64,000 nucleotides of DNA, taken from positions 758,572 through 822,571 of the forward strand of contig JALEGD010000001.1 of the NCBI GenBank assembly GCA_022763425.1. Direction: 5' to 3'. The notes under the pieces were generated by a model, which saw only the letters and a list, made by a program, of their open reading frames with translations, ran no database searches and had not been told where the DNA came from. The position numbers were made by a program, and so were the translations under genes. Shown here piece by piece: positions 54,227 to 63,472 of the stretch. Each line of letters starts with the position of its first letter. Positions within the stretch are counted from its first letter, which is position 1. This DNA is from Pelagibacteraceae bacterium (GTDB lineage: Bacteria; Pseudomonadota; Alphaproteobacteria; Pelagibacterales; Pelagibacteraceae).

Positions 54227-55482
54227 TATATTGCTGACATCCCAGGATTCTTAAGAATTTCTTCAATATTTAACAATCTATTATATTTTGAAACTCTTTC
54301 AGATCTTGAAAGAGAACCTGTTTTAATTTGATTAGATTTTGTGGCGACTGCTAAATCAGAAATAAAAGTATCCTCAGTATCACCGGATCTGTGAGAGATA
54401 ATTGTATTAAAGTTATTATTTTGAGCTAAATATATAGTTTTTAAAGTTTCACTGACGGTTCCTATTTGATTCAATTTAATTAAGATTGCATTCGCAGATT
54501 TTTCTTCAATGCCTTTGTCTAACCTTTTGTGATTAGTTACAAATAAATCATCACCTACAATTTGAACTTTTTCACCTAGTCTTTTGGTTAAACTCGACCA
54601 CGAGCTCCAATCATCTTCAAAAATTGGATCCTCAATTGATTTTATAGGATATTTATTTGTTAAAGATGAATAATAATCAATTAATTCTCCTGAACTAATT
54701 TTTTTATTAGTTATAATTGAATAATTTTTACCATCATATAATTCATTGGAAGCAACATCTAAACATAAAGTTACATCTTTACCTGGTTTAAATCCTGATT
54801 TGTTTATAGACTCTAAAATCAAATCTATTGCCTCTTCATCAGAATTTAAATTCGGGGCAAAACCACCTTCGTCACCTACGCTTGTATTCATTTTATTTGC
54901 TTCAAGTATTTTTTTTAAATTTTGTATTGTTAAAAAAGCTATCTGCATGCATTCTTCAAAAGAATCTGCTCCATCAGGTCTAATCATAAATTCTTGAATA
55001 TTCAGGGAATTATTTGCATGTGCGCCACCATTAACAATATTCATTAATGGAAAAGGTAATTTATATTTTTTATCTTTTGACAAATACTCAAATATTTCTT
55101 TTTTTTGACTTTGAGCAGCAGCTTTACAATTAGCTATAGAAACAGATAGAATTGAATTTGCTCCTAATTTAGATTTATTATCTGTACCATCTAAATTAAT
55201 TAATAATTCGTCAATATTTTCTTGATCTAAAGAATCTTTTCCCTTTAGATGATTGTTAATCAAATTGTTCACATTTTCCACTGCATTAAAAACGCTTTTA
55301 TTCAGATATTTAGAATTTTCATCTCTTAACTCACAAGCCTCGTAACTACCAGTTGATGCACCGGATGGTACTATAGATGTTCCAATTGAACCGTCCTCGA
55401 GTTTTACATTTGATTGAACAGTTGGAAAACCTCTGCTATCAAATACCTGTCTTGACTTAATCTCAATTATTTTTGTCATCAA
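54226..55482 (-). CDS. eno: Enolase
   Basis: Enolase converts 2-phosphoglycerate to phosphoenolpyruvate. The 418-residue protein has SRGFPTVQSNV, SGASTGSYEACELRD, NSILSVSIANCKAAA, the metal-site blocks DVASNE and SIEDPIFEDDW, VGDDLFVTN, LIKLNQIGTVSET and SHRSGDTEDTFISDLAV. It overlaps kdsA by 4 bp, which consumes its PEP product. Confidence 0.97.
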   Translation of the reverse strand: MMTKIIEIKSRQVFDSRGFPTVQSNVKLEDGSIGTSIVPSGASTGSYEACELRDENSKYLNKSVFNAVENVNNLINNHLKGKDSLDQENIDELLINLDGTDNKSKLGANSILSVSIANCKAAAQSQKKEIFEYLSKDKKYKLPFPLMNIVNGGAHANNSLNIQEFMIRPDGADSFEECMQIAFLTIQNLKKILEANKMNTSVGDEGGFAPNLNSDEEAIDLILESINKSGFKPGKDVTLCLDVASNELYDGKNYSIITNKKISSGELIDYYSSLTNKYPIKSIEDPIFEDDWSSWSSLTKRLGEKVQIVGDDLFVTNHKRLDKGIEEKSANAILIKLNQIGTVSETLKTIYLAQNNNFNTIISHRSGDTEDTFISDLAVATKSNQIKTGSLSRSERVSKYNRLLNIEEILKNPGMSAI

Positions 55483-56309
55483 AAACTGTTTTGTTTAACC
55501 AAATCATCTATTTTTTTTATATTTTTTAAAAAATTTTCTAAATCAGATAATTTTAACATATTTGGTCCATCTGAAGGTGCGTTATCTGGATCATCATGAA
55601 CTTCCAGAAAAAGACCCGCAACCCCTACTGCAATTGCGGCTTTAGATAAATCATAAATAAACTCTCTTTCCCCACCGCTTGAATCGCCTTTTCCACCAGG
55701 TTGTTGGACTGAGTGTGTAGCGTCAAATATAACTGGGTACTGTTCTTTTTTTAATATAGATATCGATCTCATATCTGAAACTAAAGTATTGTAGCCAAAA
55801 GATACTCCTCTCTCAGTTACTAAAATATTATCATTATTTGAATCTGATATTTTTTTTATTACATTTTTCATATCCCACGGAGCTAAGAACTGGCCTTTTT
55901 TAATATTTACTATTAAATTTGTTTTTGCCGCAGAAACCAACAAATCTGTTTGTCTACACATAAAAGCCGGGATTTGGATAATATCAACTACACTTTTAAC
56001 TTGATTACATTGTTCTGGTGAATGAACATCAGTTAAAATTGGTAAATTAAAATTCCTCTTAATTTCTTCGAATACTTTAATAGATTTATCCAAACCAATG
56101 CCTCTTTCGGACTTTAAACTTGTTCTATTAGCCTTATCGAAAGAGGTTTTATAAACTAAGTTTATTTTTAATTTATCAGTAATTTTTTTAATTTCTTCTG
56201 CCATGAACATGGCATGATCTCTATTTTCAAGCTGGCAAGGTCCAGAAATTAGGAAAAAAGGAAGATCGTTTGAAACATTAAATTTTTTTAAACTAATTTG
56301 TTTGCTCAT
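55479..56309 (-). CDS. kdsA: 3-deoxy-D-manno-octulosonate 8-phosphate synthase
   Basis: KdsA condenses PEP and arabinose 5-phosphate to Kdo-8-P for lipopolysaccharide core synthesis, implying a Kdo-containing outer membrane. The 276-residue protein has LISGPCQLENRDHA, YKTSFDKANRTSLKSERGIG, IIQIPAFMCRQTDLL, VTERGVSFGYNTLVSDMRS, FDATHSVQQPGGKGDSSGG and EVHDDPDNAPSDGPNMLKL. It lies between pyrG and eno. Confidence 0.97.
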   Translation of the reverse strand: MSKQISLKKFNVSNDLPFFLISGPCQLENRDHAMFMAEEIKKITDKLKINLVYKTSFDKANRTSLKSERGIGLDKSIKVFEEIKRNFNLPILTDVHSPEQCNQVKSVVDIIQIPAFMCRQTDLLVSAAKTNLIVNIKKGQFLAPWDMKNVIKKISDSNNDNILVTERGVSFGYNTLVSDMRSISILKKEQYPVIFDATHSVQQPGGKGDSSGGEREFIYDLSKAAIAVGVAGLFLEVHDDPDNAPSDGPNMLKLSDLENFLKNIKKIDDLVKQNSF

Positions 56310-57926
56310 TTACTTTTTGTTTTTAGCGGCTTTTATAAAAGATGCAAATAAAGGGTGTGGAGAAAGTGGCCTAGATTTAAACTCGGGGTGAAATTGTACA
56401 CCCACGAACCACGGATGAGAATTTAGCTCAATAATTTCAGTTAATTTATTATTATTTGATAATCCAGAAAAAATTAACCCCTTGCTTTCAAATTTGTTTT
56501 TGTAGGCAATATTAACTTCGTATCTATGTCTATGTCTTTCATATATTTTTTTTGAATTATATATTTTCTTAACCATAGATTTTTCATTAAGATTACATTC
56601 ATATGAACCTAACCTCATTGTTCCACCCAGATTCTTTAAGTCACCTTTTTTTAACATGCCATCCTTATACCACTCCTCAATCAATCCGATTACTGGTATA
56701 CAATTTTTGTTTAATTCAGTTGAGTTTGCATTTCTTAATTTTAAAACATTTCTAGCAAATTCAATTAGCGATAACTGCATTCCAAAACAAATACCAAAAA
56801 ATGGAATTTTATTTTCTCTTGCAAACTTTATGCATTGTATTTTACCTTCGGTACCTCTTTTCCCAAATCCTCCTGGTATTAAAATACCATCTACTTTTTT
56901 TAATTTATTTTTAATTTGATTTTTCTTTAATTTTTCAGAATCTATTTTGTTTAGATTCACTTTAATACCATTCGCTAATCCACCATGGATTAAAGCTTCG
57001 TCAATAGATTTGTATGCATCTTTTAAATCAACATATTTTCCAACAACAGAAATATTTACTTCTTTTTTAGAATTTAAAATAATATTTTTAGTCCTGTACC
57101 ATGGTTTCAAATTAGGTTGTTTTTTGTTTTTTATATTGAAATGTTTTAAAACCTGATAATCAAATTTTTCTTTATAAAAACTAATTGGTGCTTCATAAAT
57201 TGTTTTAACATCTACAGTTTGAATAACATTTTCAATGTTAACATTACAAAATAAAGATATTTTTTTTCTTTGACCTTTTGGTAAAGGGATTTCTGATCTA
57301 CAAACTATAATATCCGGTTGTATTCCCAAACTTCTCAATTCTTTCACAGAATGTTGCGTAGGTTTAGTTTTTATCTCTTCAGAGGATTTTAGGTATGGAA
57401 CAAGAGTTAAATGAACAAATAAACTTTTATCTTTTCCAATATCGTTTGAAAATTGCCTAATTGCTTCTAAAAAAGGAAGGCTTTCGATATCTCCAACTGT
57501 TCCACCAATTTCACATATAACAAAATCATATCCACTAGTTTTTGCTTTTATGAAATCCTTAATTTGATTTGTTACATGAGGAATTACTTGAACAGTATTG
57601 CCCAAATATTTACCAGATCTTTCTTTTTCCAAAATTTGAGAATAAATTTTACCTGTTGTGACATTATCAAGCGATGTAAGATTTATATCGATAAATCTCT
57701 CATAGTGACCTAGATCTAAATCTGTTTCTGCTCCATCATCAGTAACAAAAACCTCTCCATGCTCAAAAGGATTCATTGTACCAGGATCAATATTTAAATA
57801 TGGATCAAGTTTCCTAATCTTTACTTTATACCCTCTGCTTTTGAGTAAGTAGCCTAATGAAGCTGAGGAAAGACCTTTTCCCAGGGAAGATACCACACCG
57901 CCAGTTACAAATATATAACGCGCCAT
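56310..57926 (-). CDS. pyrG: CTP synthase
   Basis: PyrG aminates UTP to CTP. The 538-residue protein has the N-terminal synthetase domain (FVTGGVVSSLGKGLSSASLG, EHGEVFVTDDGAETDLDLGH, EIGGTVGDIESLPF). The C-terminal class I glutaminase carries ILIPGGFGKRGTEGK, the nucleophile in FFGICFGMQLS, and VGVQFHPEFKSRP. The gene follows secG by 44 bp. Confidence 0.98.
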   Translation of the reverse strand: MARYIFVTGGVVSSLGKGLSSASLGYLLKSRGYKVKIRKLDPYLNIDPGTMNPFEHGEVFVTDDGAETDLDLGHYERFIDINLTSLDNVTTGKIYSQILEKERSGKYLGNTVQVIPHVTNQIKDFIKAKTSGYDFVICEIGGTVGDIESLPFLEAIRQFSNDIGKDKSLFVHLTLVPYLKSSEEIKTKPTQHSVKELRSLGIQPDIIVCRSEIPLPKGQRKKISLFCNVNIENVIQTVDVKTIYEAPISFYKEKFDYQVLKHFNIKNKKQPNLKPWYRTKNIILNSKKEVNISVVGKYVDLKDAYKSIDEALIHGGLANGIKVNLNKIDSEKLKKNQIKNKLKKVDGILIPGGFGKRGTEGKIQCIKFARENKIPFFGICFGMQLSLIEFARNVLKLRNANSTELNKNCIPVIGLIEEWYKDGMLKKGDLKNLGGTMRLGSYECNLNEKSMVKKIYNSKKIYERHRHRYEVNIAYKNKFESKGLIFSGLSNNNKLTEIIELNSHPWFVGVQFHPEFKSRPLSPHPLFASFIKAAKNKK

Positions 57927-57970
57927 GGAAGGTCTTTATATTTTAAATATATAAATAGTAAAACTCTTTA

Positions 57971-58270
57971 TTATTTGGATTTTGGTATTTTTGGAGAGTT
58001 ATCTTCTTTTTTCTCTATTTTATCTATAACAGAACTATTCTTTGCATCGTTTCTATGCATTGCTGTGAGTGTAATGCTTGTGATTATGAACATAATTGCA
58101 ACTACAGAAGTGAATTTCGTTAAAAAACTACCTGCGCTTCTTGACGACATAAATGAGTCGCTGCCAGAAGAACCTATTCCAAGAGCGCCCCCTTCAGATT
58201 TTTGCATTAACACAGAGCCAATTAATAAAAAGGCTAATATCACATGTACGGTTAAAATTATATTTTCCAC
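57971..58270 (-). CDS. secG: Preprotein translocase subunit SecG
   Basis: SecG is an accessory inner-membrane subunit of SecYEG. The 99-residue protein has two membrane helices (about residues 3-22 and 50-68) separated by the family loop LMQKSEGGALGIGSSGSDSF, followed by a charged tail. It lies between tpiA (5-bp gap) and pyrG, a conserved order, and complements the yajC-secDF genes at the left end. Confidence 0.94.
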   Translation of the reverse strand: MENIILTVHVILAFLLIGSVLMQKSEGGALGIGSSGSDSFMSSRSAGSFLTKFTSVVAIMFIITSITLTAMHRNDAKNSSVIDKIEKKEDNSPKIPKSK

Positions 58271-58275
58271 GCAGA

Positions 58276-59028
58276 CTAAGTATAATACTTTTTAATAATA
58301 TCAATGAAATTTTGTGTTTTCAAAGATGCACCACCAACCAAAAATCCATCACAAAAGTCTATATTTTTTAAACTTGATATATTTTTTGATGAAACTGAAC
58401 CTCCATATAAAACTGGAACATTTTTTTTAAAATCTTTTCTAATTAAATCTTTAATTTTTTTAAAAAAACTGTCCAAATATACTTTCTTCGGAATTATGCC
58501 TGTGCCGATTGACCAAATTGGTTCATATGCAATGACTATATTTCCTAAGTGCCTTTTATTATCTTTAAATGCTGAATAAATTTGGCTTTTAACTTTATTA
58601 AAAGATTTTTTATTTTTAAATTCATTTAAGGTTTCGCCAACACACAAAATGGCTTTTAAATTTTTGCTTGAAGCAAACTCAATTTTTTTATTTATATCTT
58701 TGTCTGTTTCACCTTCATTTCTATTTTCCGAATGACCTATAATTGTGTATTTGCAACCCAGTTGTCTTACCATTTTAGCACTCACAGATCCTGTAAATGC
58801 TCCATAATCGATTGATGAAGCAGTAATATTTTGTGACCCGATTTTTATAACAGAGATTTTTTTATCATTGATCAAACCCAATAAGGTAAATGGTAAACAG
58901 AAAATGCAGTTTAAATTAAATTTTTTTTTAAATTTTTTTAAAAATTTTTCAATTTTATATATTCGGTTAAGGTCTTTAGGCTCACCGTTCATTTTCCAGT
59001 TTGCAATAAAATACTTTTTTGAATACAT
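58276..59028 (-). CDS. tpiA: Triosephosphate isomerase
   Basis: TpiA interconverts dihydroxyacetone phosphate and glyceraldehyde 3-phosphate. The 250-residue TIM barrel has FIANWKMNG (Lys), CKYTIIGHSENR (His), VIAYEPIWSIGTG (Glu and the mobile loop) and VLYGGSVSSKN. I chose ATG 59028 because it gives the normal length with the catalytic motif at residues 7-15; the frame is open to 59058. It is divergent from the ppiD-like gene. Confidence 0.95.
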   Translation of the reverse strand: MYSKKYFIANWKMNGEPKDLNRIYKIEKFLKKFKKKFNLNCIFCLPFTLLGLINDKKISVIKIGSQNITASSIDYGAFTGSVSAKMVRQLGCKYTIIGHSENRNEGETDKDINKKIEFASSKNLKAILCVGETLNEFKNKKSFNKVKSQIYSAFKDNKRHLGNIVIAYEPIWSIGTGIIPKKVYLDSFFKKIKDLIRKDFKKNVPVLYGGSVSSKNISSLKNIDFCDGFLVGGASLKTQNFIDIIKKYYT

Positions 59029-59071
59029 TTTTACATTATTAAGGTAAATAACATTCACATATCAAGAAAAA

Positions 59072-60475
59072 ATGCAAAGCCTAACAAAAAAAATAGCTAT
59101 CACAATTATAACGGGAATAATTATTATTGTTTTTGGTGCCTGGGGAATGGGCGATTTGTTTAGTGATGGAAATAAAAACATTATAGCTGAAATAAAAGAT
59201 AAAAAAATTTATACAAAAGATTATATCGAATCTGCACGTAACTATGTAAATCAAAAAAATAAAACTGAATTAGCAGATATTGATCATTCTTTGATATTGA
59301 ATAATCTTTTAGCTGAAAAAATATATGAAAAATTTGCAGAAGACATGGGGATAGTTATTAATGATGACGCACTTGCATATTACATTCAGAATATCGAAGA
59401 GTTTAAAGATGAAGATGGAAAATTTTCTAGGACAAAATATGAAAAATATCTACTATTGAATAATTTAAATGTAATTAAGTTAGAGGAATATCTTAGAAAA
59501 GAATTAATTAAAAATTTAGTTGTACAATTATTTACCAACGGTATTTCTTCAACAAATTATCATTTAAAAAAAATAGAAAACGAATTTTTAAAGCAAGTTA
59601 AAGTTGAATTTTATCAAATTGAAAATGGTGAAAAAATTACTGATGAAAAAATAGAAAAATATTTCAATCAAAATAAACAAAAATTCTCCTTGGGTGAATT
59701 AAGAGAAGGAGAAGTTGCAAAATTAGATTATAAAACTCTTGGTTTTGAAAAAGAAAACGATCAATTTTACAAATTATTAAACAGTATAGAAAATGACGTA
59801 ATAAACAATTTAAACTATATTGATTTAAAAAAAAAATATAACATAAAAACCATACTAATAGAAAAAATTAATAGAAACGGTATAAACAAAAATCGTCTAT
59901 TATCTGAACAGAAACAATTCACAGAAATTCTATTCTCATTAAATGAAAATTTTAAAACGGAAATAATTGAAATAAAAAATGTTAAATACCTAGTACATTT
60001 AAAAAATATTATTAAAGATTACGAAGTAAAGTTAGAAACTGGAATTAAAAAAGAAATTCAAAATATCTTGAACTATAAAAAAAATAAAATATTAGCAAAA
60101 AATATAACAGAATCAAATGATGATGATATTTTTGAAATTTCAGCAAAAAAATATAACTTAAAAATAGAAAATGTTTTTTTTGAAAATATATTAGATAATA
60201 ACAAAATATTTGCTCAAAAGAGTATCGAACAAATATTTAGTGCAGAAGAAAACAAAGTATTGAGCATTAATGAAAAAAACAAAATTTATATTTTAAAAAT
60301 AAAAAAAATATCTAAAAATAAAAATAAAATTGATAACTTGGATAAAATACTAAAAAATCAAACAAAACAAGAATTTAAAACTTTAATTTTAAGAGACCTT
60401 GATGCTTATTTAATTAAAAAATATCCTATAAATTTAAATGAAAGAGTTTTAAATCAGGTTAAAAATAGTTTTTAA
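59072..60475 (+). CDS. SurA/PpiD-type membrane-anchored periplasmic foldase, reduced
   Basis: The 467-residue protein has an N-terminal membrane anchor (about residues 7-25), then a SurA-N-like chaperone domain (IIAEIKDKKIYTKDYIESAR with paired helices) and EKYFNQNKQKFSL, as in PpiD. It is shorter than typical PpiD, and the parvulin PPIase core is hard to recognise, so it may act only as a chaperone. In Alphaproteobacteria this gene commonly lies between tpiA and trpE, as here. It overlaps trpE by one base. Confidence 0.8.
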   Translation: MQSLTKKIAITIITGIIIIVFGAWGMGDLFSDGNKNIIAEIKDKKIYTKDYIESARNYVNQKNKTELADIDHSLILNNLLAEKIYEKFAEDMGIVINDDALAYYIQNIEEFKDEDGKFSRTKYEKYLLLNNLNVIKLEEYLRKELIKNLVVQLFTNGISSTNYHLKKIENEFLKQVKVEFYQIENGEKITDEKIEKYFNQNKQKFSLGELREGEVAKLDYKTLGFEKENDQFYKLLNSIENDVINNLNYIDLKKKYNIKTILIEKINRNGINKNRLLSEQKQFTEILFSLNENFKTEIIEIKNVKYLVHLKNIIKDYEVKLETGIKKEIQNILNYKKNKILAKNITESNDDDIFEISAKKYNLKIENVFFENILDNNKIFAQKSIEQIFSAEENKVLSINEKNKIYILKIKKISKNKNKIDNLDKILKNQTKQEFKTLILRDLDAYLIKKYPINLNERVLNQVKNSF

Positions 60476-61914
60476 TGATTTCTCAAAAAAAAACTGAATT
60501 TAATAAATTCAAAAAAAAAAATAAATTTTCTATTACATATATAATTGAAAAAAATACCCCAATTGATAAAATAGATATTTTGATAAACAATGTTCTTCGA
60601 AAAAAAAATTCATTCATATTTGAATCTGTTGAAAAAGCAAAAACTAGAGGTAGGTATACGATTTTCGGATTCAAACCAGATTTAACACTCAAAATAATAA
60701 ATAAAAATATTTTTCTTAATAATAAAAAAATAAAAAAAAAATTAGAGCCTAAATTATTTTTAGAGAAATTTATTAAAGATTTTAATTTTAAATTACCCTC
60801 TAGCCTGCCTAAAATGTCAATGATGTTATCAGGATATCTAGGGTACGATATAATTCGATATTACGAAAATATACCCAATAAAAATAAAGATGATTTAAAT
60901 ATACCTGATGTACAATTAATCAGGCCTAATTTTATCTATATTCATGATAATCAAACTAATAAGATGTTTTATTTAAAATTAAATTTTAATAATAAATCAA
61001 ATTATAAAAATGAAATAAATTTTCTTAAAAAAGAAATATTAAAAGATTTCAAAACATCTAAAGTTTATAATAAAATAGAAATAAAAAAAAATTATTATTC
61101 AAAAATAAAATCAAATTTCACCAAGAAAGAGTTTTTGAAACTGGTGAATAAAGCAAAAAAATATATATCTATAGGAGATATTTTTCAGGTAGTAATAAGT
61201 CAAAGATTTGAAAAAAAATTAACAAAAGATCCGCTGGAAATTTATAAAAAAATTCGAGTTACAAACCCTTCGCCATTTCTATACTTTTTTAATTTTGAAG
61301 ACTTTCAGATTATTGGCAGTAGTCCTGAAATATTAGTAAGAGTTAGAGATCAAAAAATAACCATAAGGCCAATTGCGGGCACCAGAAAAAGAGGAAAAAA
61401 CAAAGATGAAGATAATAAACTTGCAAAAGATCTTTTAAATGACCCTAAAGAAATATCTGAGCATTTAATGTTGTTAGATCTTGGACGAAATGATGTAGGT
61501 AGAGTATCTGAGGATAATACAGTAAAAGTTGATGAAAAATTTAAAATAGAAAAATATTCACATGTTATGCATATTGTTTCTAATGTTGTGGGGAGATTTA
61601 AAAAAAATATTTCACTAATTGACGGCTTGCTTTCTGGTTTTCCAGCCGGAACAGTGTCTGGTGCGCCAAAAATAAGAGCCATGGAAATCATTGATCAATT
61701 AGAAAATAAAAAAAGAAAATTGTATGCAGGTGGCGTTGGTTATTTTTCAGCTAATGGTGATATGGATACATGCATTGCTTTAAGAACAGCTCTTGTAAAA
61801 AATAATAAAATTTATGTACAAGCCGGTGCAGGCATTGTAGCTGATAGTGTCCCCACTAAAGAATACCAAGAAACAATCAATAAAGCTAAGGCCTTACTCG
61901 AAGCTTCAAAATGA
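60475..61914 (+). CDS. trpE: Anthranilate synthase component I
   Basis: TrpE makes anthranilate from chorismate, the first step of tryptophan synthesis. The 479-residue protein has the chorismate-binding C-terminal domain with ISIGDIFQVVISQRF, IRPIAGTRKRGK, HLMLLDLGRNDVGRVSE and GTVSGAPKIRAMEIID. It is coupled to the ppiD-like gene by a one-base overlap and to trpG by 4 bp. I see no leader peptide or attenuator upstream, and the overlap leaves no room for one. Confidence 0.95.
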   Translation: MISQKKTEFNKFKKKNKFSITYIIEKNTPIDKIDILINNVLRKKNSFIFESVEKAKTRGRYTIFGFKPDLTLKIINKNIFLNNKKIKKKLEPKLFLEKFIKDFNFKLPSSLPKMSMMLSGYLGYDIIRYYENIPNKNKDDLNIPDVQLIRPNFIYIHDNQTNKMFYLKLNFNNKSNYKNEINFLKKEILKDFKTSKVYNKIEIKKNYYSKIKSNFTKKEFLKLVNKAKKYISIGDIFQVVISQRFEKKLTKDPLEIYKKIRVTNPSPFLYFFNFEDFQIIGSSPEILVRVRDQKITIRPIAGTRKRGKNKDEDNKLAKDLLNDPKEISEHLMLLDLGRNDVGRVSEDNTVKVDEKFKIEKYSHVMHIVSNVVGRFKKNISLIDGLLSGFPAGTVSGAPKIRAMEIIDQLENKKRKLYAGGVGYFSANGDMDTCIALRTALVKNNKIYVQAGAGIVADSVPTKEYQETINKAKALLEASK

Positions 61915-62477
61915 AAATAGCACTAATTGATAACTATGATAGCTTTACATTCAATGTTTACCATTATCTAAAAAATATAAAATGTGAAGTTGAAGTTTTC
62001 AGAAATGACAAGTTTAAAATAAAACAAATAAAAAATTTTGATAAAATTGTAATTTCTCCAGGGCCAGGAAATCCAAGCCAGGCTGGAAAATGTTTGGAAT
62101 TAATAGAAAATTATTTTAAAAATAAACCAATACTTGGAATTTGCTTAGGACATCAAGCAATAGCCCAATCGTTTGGGGCAAAAATAATCAAAGCTAAAAA
62201 GTTAATGCATGGAAAAATTAGTAAAATTAAAATATTAAATACAAAAAGCAAAATCTTTAAAAAAATTCCAAGAATTATAAATGCAACAAGATATCATAGC
62301 TTGATAATTGATAAAAAAACACTTGATCAATCTTTTGAAATTACCGCTCAAACTACTGATAAGATAATTATGGCAATAGAACATAAGAATTATCCATTAT
62401 ATGGTATTCAATTTCATCCAGAAAGTTATAAAACTAAACATGGGCAACAAATTATTAAAAACTTTATAAAATTATGA
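61911..62477 (+). CDS. trpG: Anthranilate synthase component II (glutamine amidotransferase)
   Basis: TrpG supplies ammonia from glutamine to TrpE. The 188-residue class I glutaminase has LIDNYDSFTFNVYHYL, ISPGPGNPSQAG, the nucleophile in ILGICLGHQAIAQ, and GIQFHPESYKTKHG. It may also serve folate synthesis, as shared amidotransferases do in small genomes. Overlaps of 4 bp with both neighbours indicate a coupled trp operon. Confidence 0.96.
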   Translation: MKIALIDNYDSFTFNVYHYLKNIKCEVEVFRNDKFKIKQIKNFDKIVISPGPGNPSQAGKCLELIENYFKNKPILGICLGHQAIAQSFGAKIIKAKKLMHGKISKIKILNTKSKIFKKIPRIINATRYHSLIIDKKTLDQSFEITAQTTDKIIMAIEHKNYPLYGIQFHPESYKTKHGQQIIKNFIKL

Positions 62478-63472
62478 AAATTGAAGAAATAATAAAAAAA
62501 ACAATAAACAAAACTGACCTGCAAAAAGATGAGAGCAAATGTTTATTTTCAAATATAATGGAAGGAAAAATTAAAGATGAAGATTTAAAAAAAATCCTCG
62601 TTAACCTCTCAGAAAAAGGAGAAACTGTTGAGGAAATAACTGGAGGAGCTGAAGTTCTGAGAGAGAAATCTTTGAAAGTGAACTTAGAAGGTGATGTTAT
62701 AGATACTTGTGGTACTGGCGGAGATGGAAAAAATACAATAAATATCTCAACAGCAGTTGCTTTAGTTCTGGCTAGTATGGGTCATAAAGTTGCTAAACAT
62801 GGCAATAAAAGCGTATCATCTAAATCAGGTTCAGCTGACGTATTGGAAAAGCTTGGTATAAAAATCAATTTGAATGCTAAAGAAGTAGAAAAATCTATTA
62901 AAGAAAATAATTTTGCTTTTATGTTTGCGCCAAATTTTCATTCTGCAATGAAAAATGTTGCTAATGTAAGAAAAAGCTTAAAAAAAAGAACTATATTTAA
63001 TTTACTTGGACCACTATGTAATCCTGCAAATGTTAATAGGCAGTGCATAGGAGTCTTTTCGGACAATATCTTGGAAAAATATATAAAAGTATTAAAAAAT
63101 CTTAATTTAAAAAAAGCCTGGGTGTATCACAGCCATGATGGTCTAGACGAAATATCAATTTTTAATAAAACAAAAGTTTATGAACTAAATGATAATGAAA
63201 TTAAATCATTTGAAATAGACCCTGAAAAAATAATTGATAAAAAATATAATTTTAATGAAATAGTTGGAGATGATGCTGATTATAATTCTAAACAAATTAT
63301 AAACTTATTCAATGGTAAAGACGGTGCTTTACTAGAAATAGTTTCATTAAATACAGCTGCAGGATTAATTGTTCTAGATAAATATAATAAAATTGAAGAC
63401 GCTTTTATTTTCACAAAAGAACATATCAAATCAAAAAAAGTTTTTGATTATTTAAATATAATTAAAAAATGA
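62474..63472 (+). CDS. trpD: Anthranilate phosphoribosyltransferase
   Basis: TrpD joins anthranilate to PRPP. The 332-residue protein has the PRPP motif DTCGTGGDGKNTINIST, KHGNKSVSSKSGSADVLE, FMFAPNFHSAMKNVANVRK and RTIFNLLGPLCNPA. The length is normal. It overlaps trpG and trpC by 4 bp each. Confidence 0.97.
   Translation: MKIEEIIKKTINKTDLQKDESKCLFSNIMEGKIKDEDLKKILVNLSEKGETVEEITGGAEVLREKSLKVNLEGDVIDTCGTGGDGKNTINISTAVALVLASMGHKVAKHGNKSVSSKSGSADVLEKLGIKINLNAKEVEKSIKENNFAFMFAPNFHSAMKNVANVRKSLKKRTIFNLLGPLCNPANVNRQCIGVFSDNILEKYIKVLKNLNLKKAWVYHSHDGLDEISIFNKTKVYELNDNEIKSFEIDPEKIIDKKYNFNEIVGDDADYNSKQIINLFNGKDGALLEIVSLNTAAGLIVLDKYNKIEDAFIFTKEHIKSKKVFDYLNIIKK

Noticed and set aside
60480-60760. Long A runs at the start of trpE suspected as frameshift errors
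   Set aside because: The frame stays open and matches TrpE throughout, so the runs are ordinary Lys/Asn codons in AT-rich DNA.
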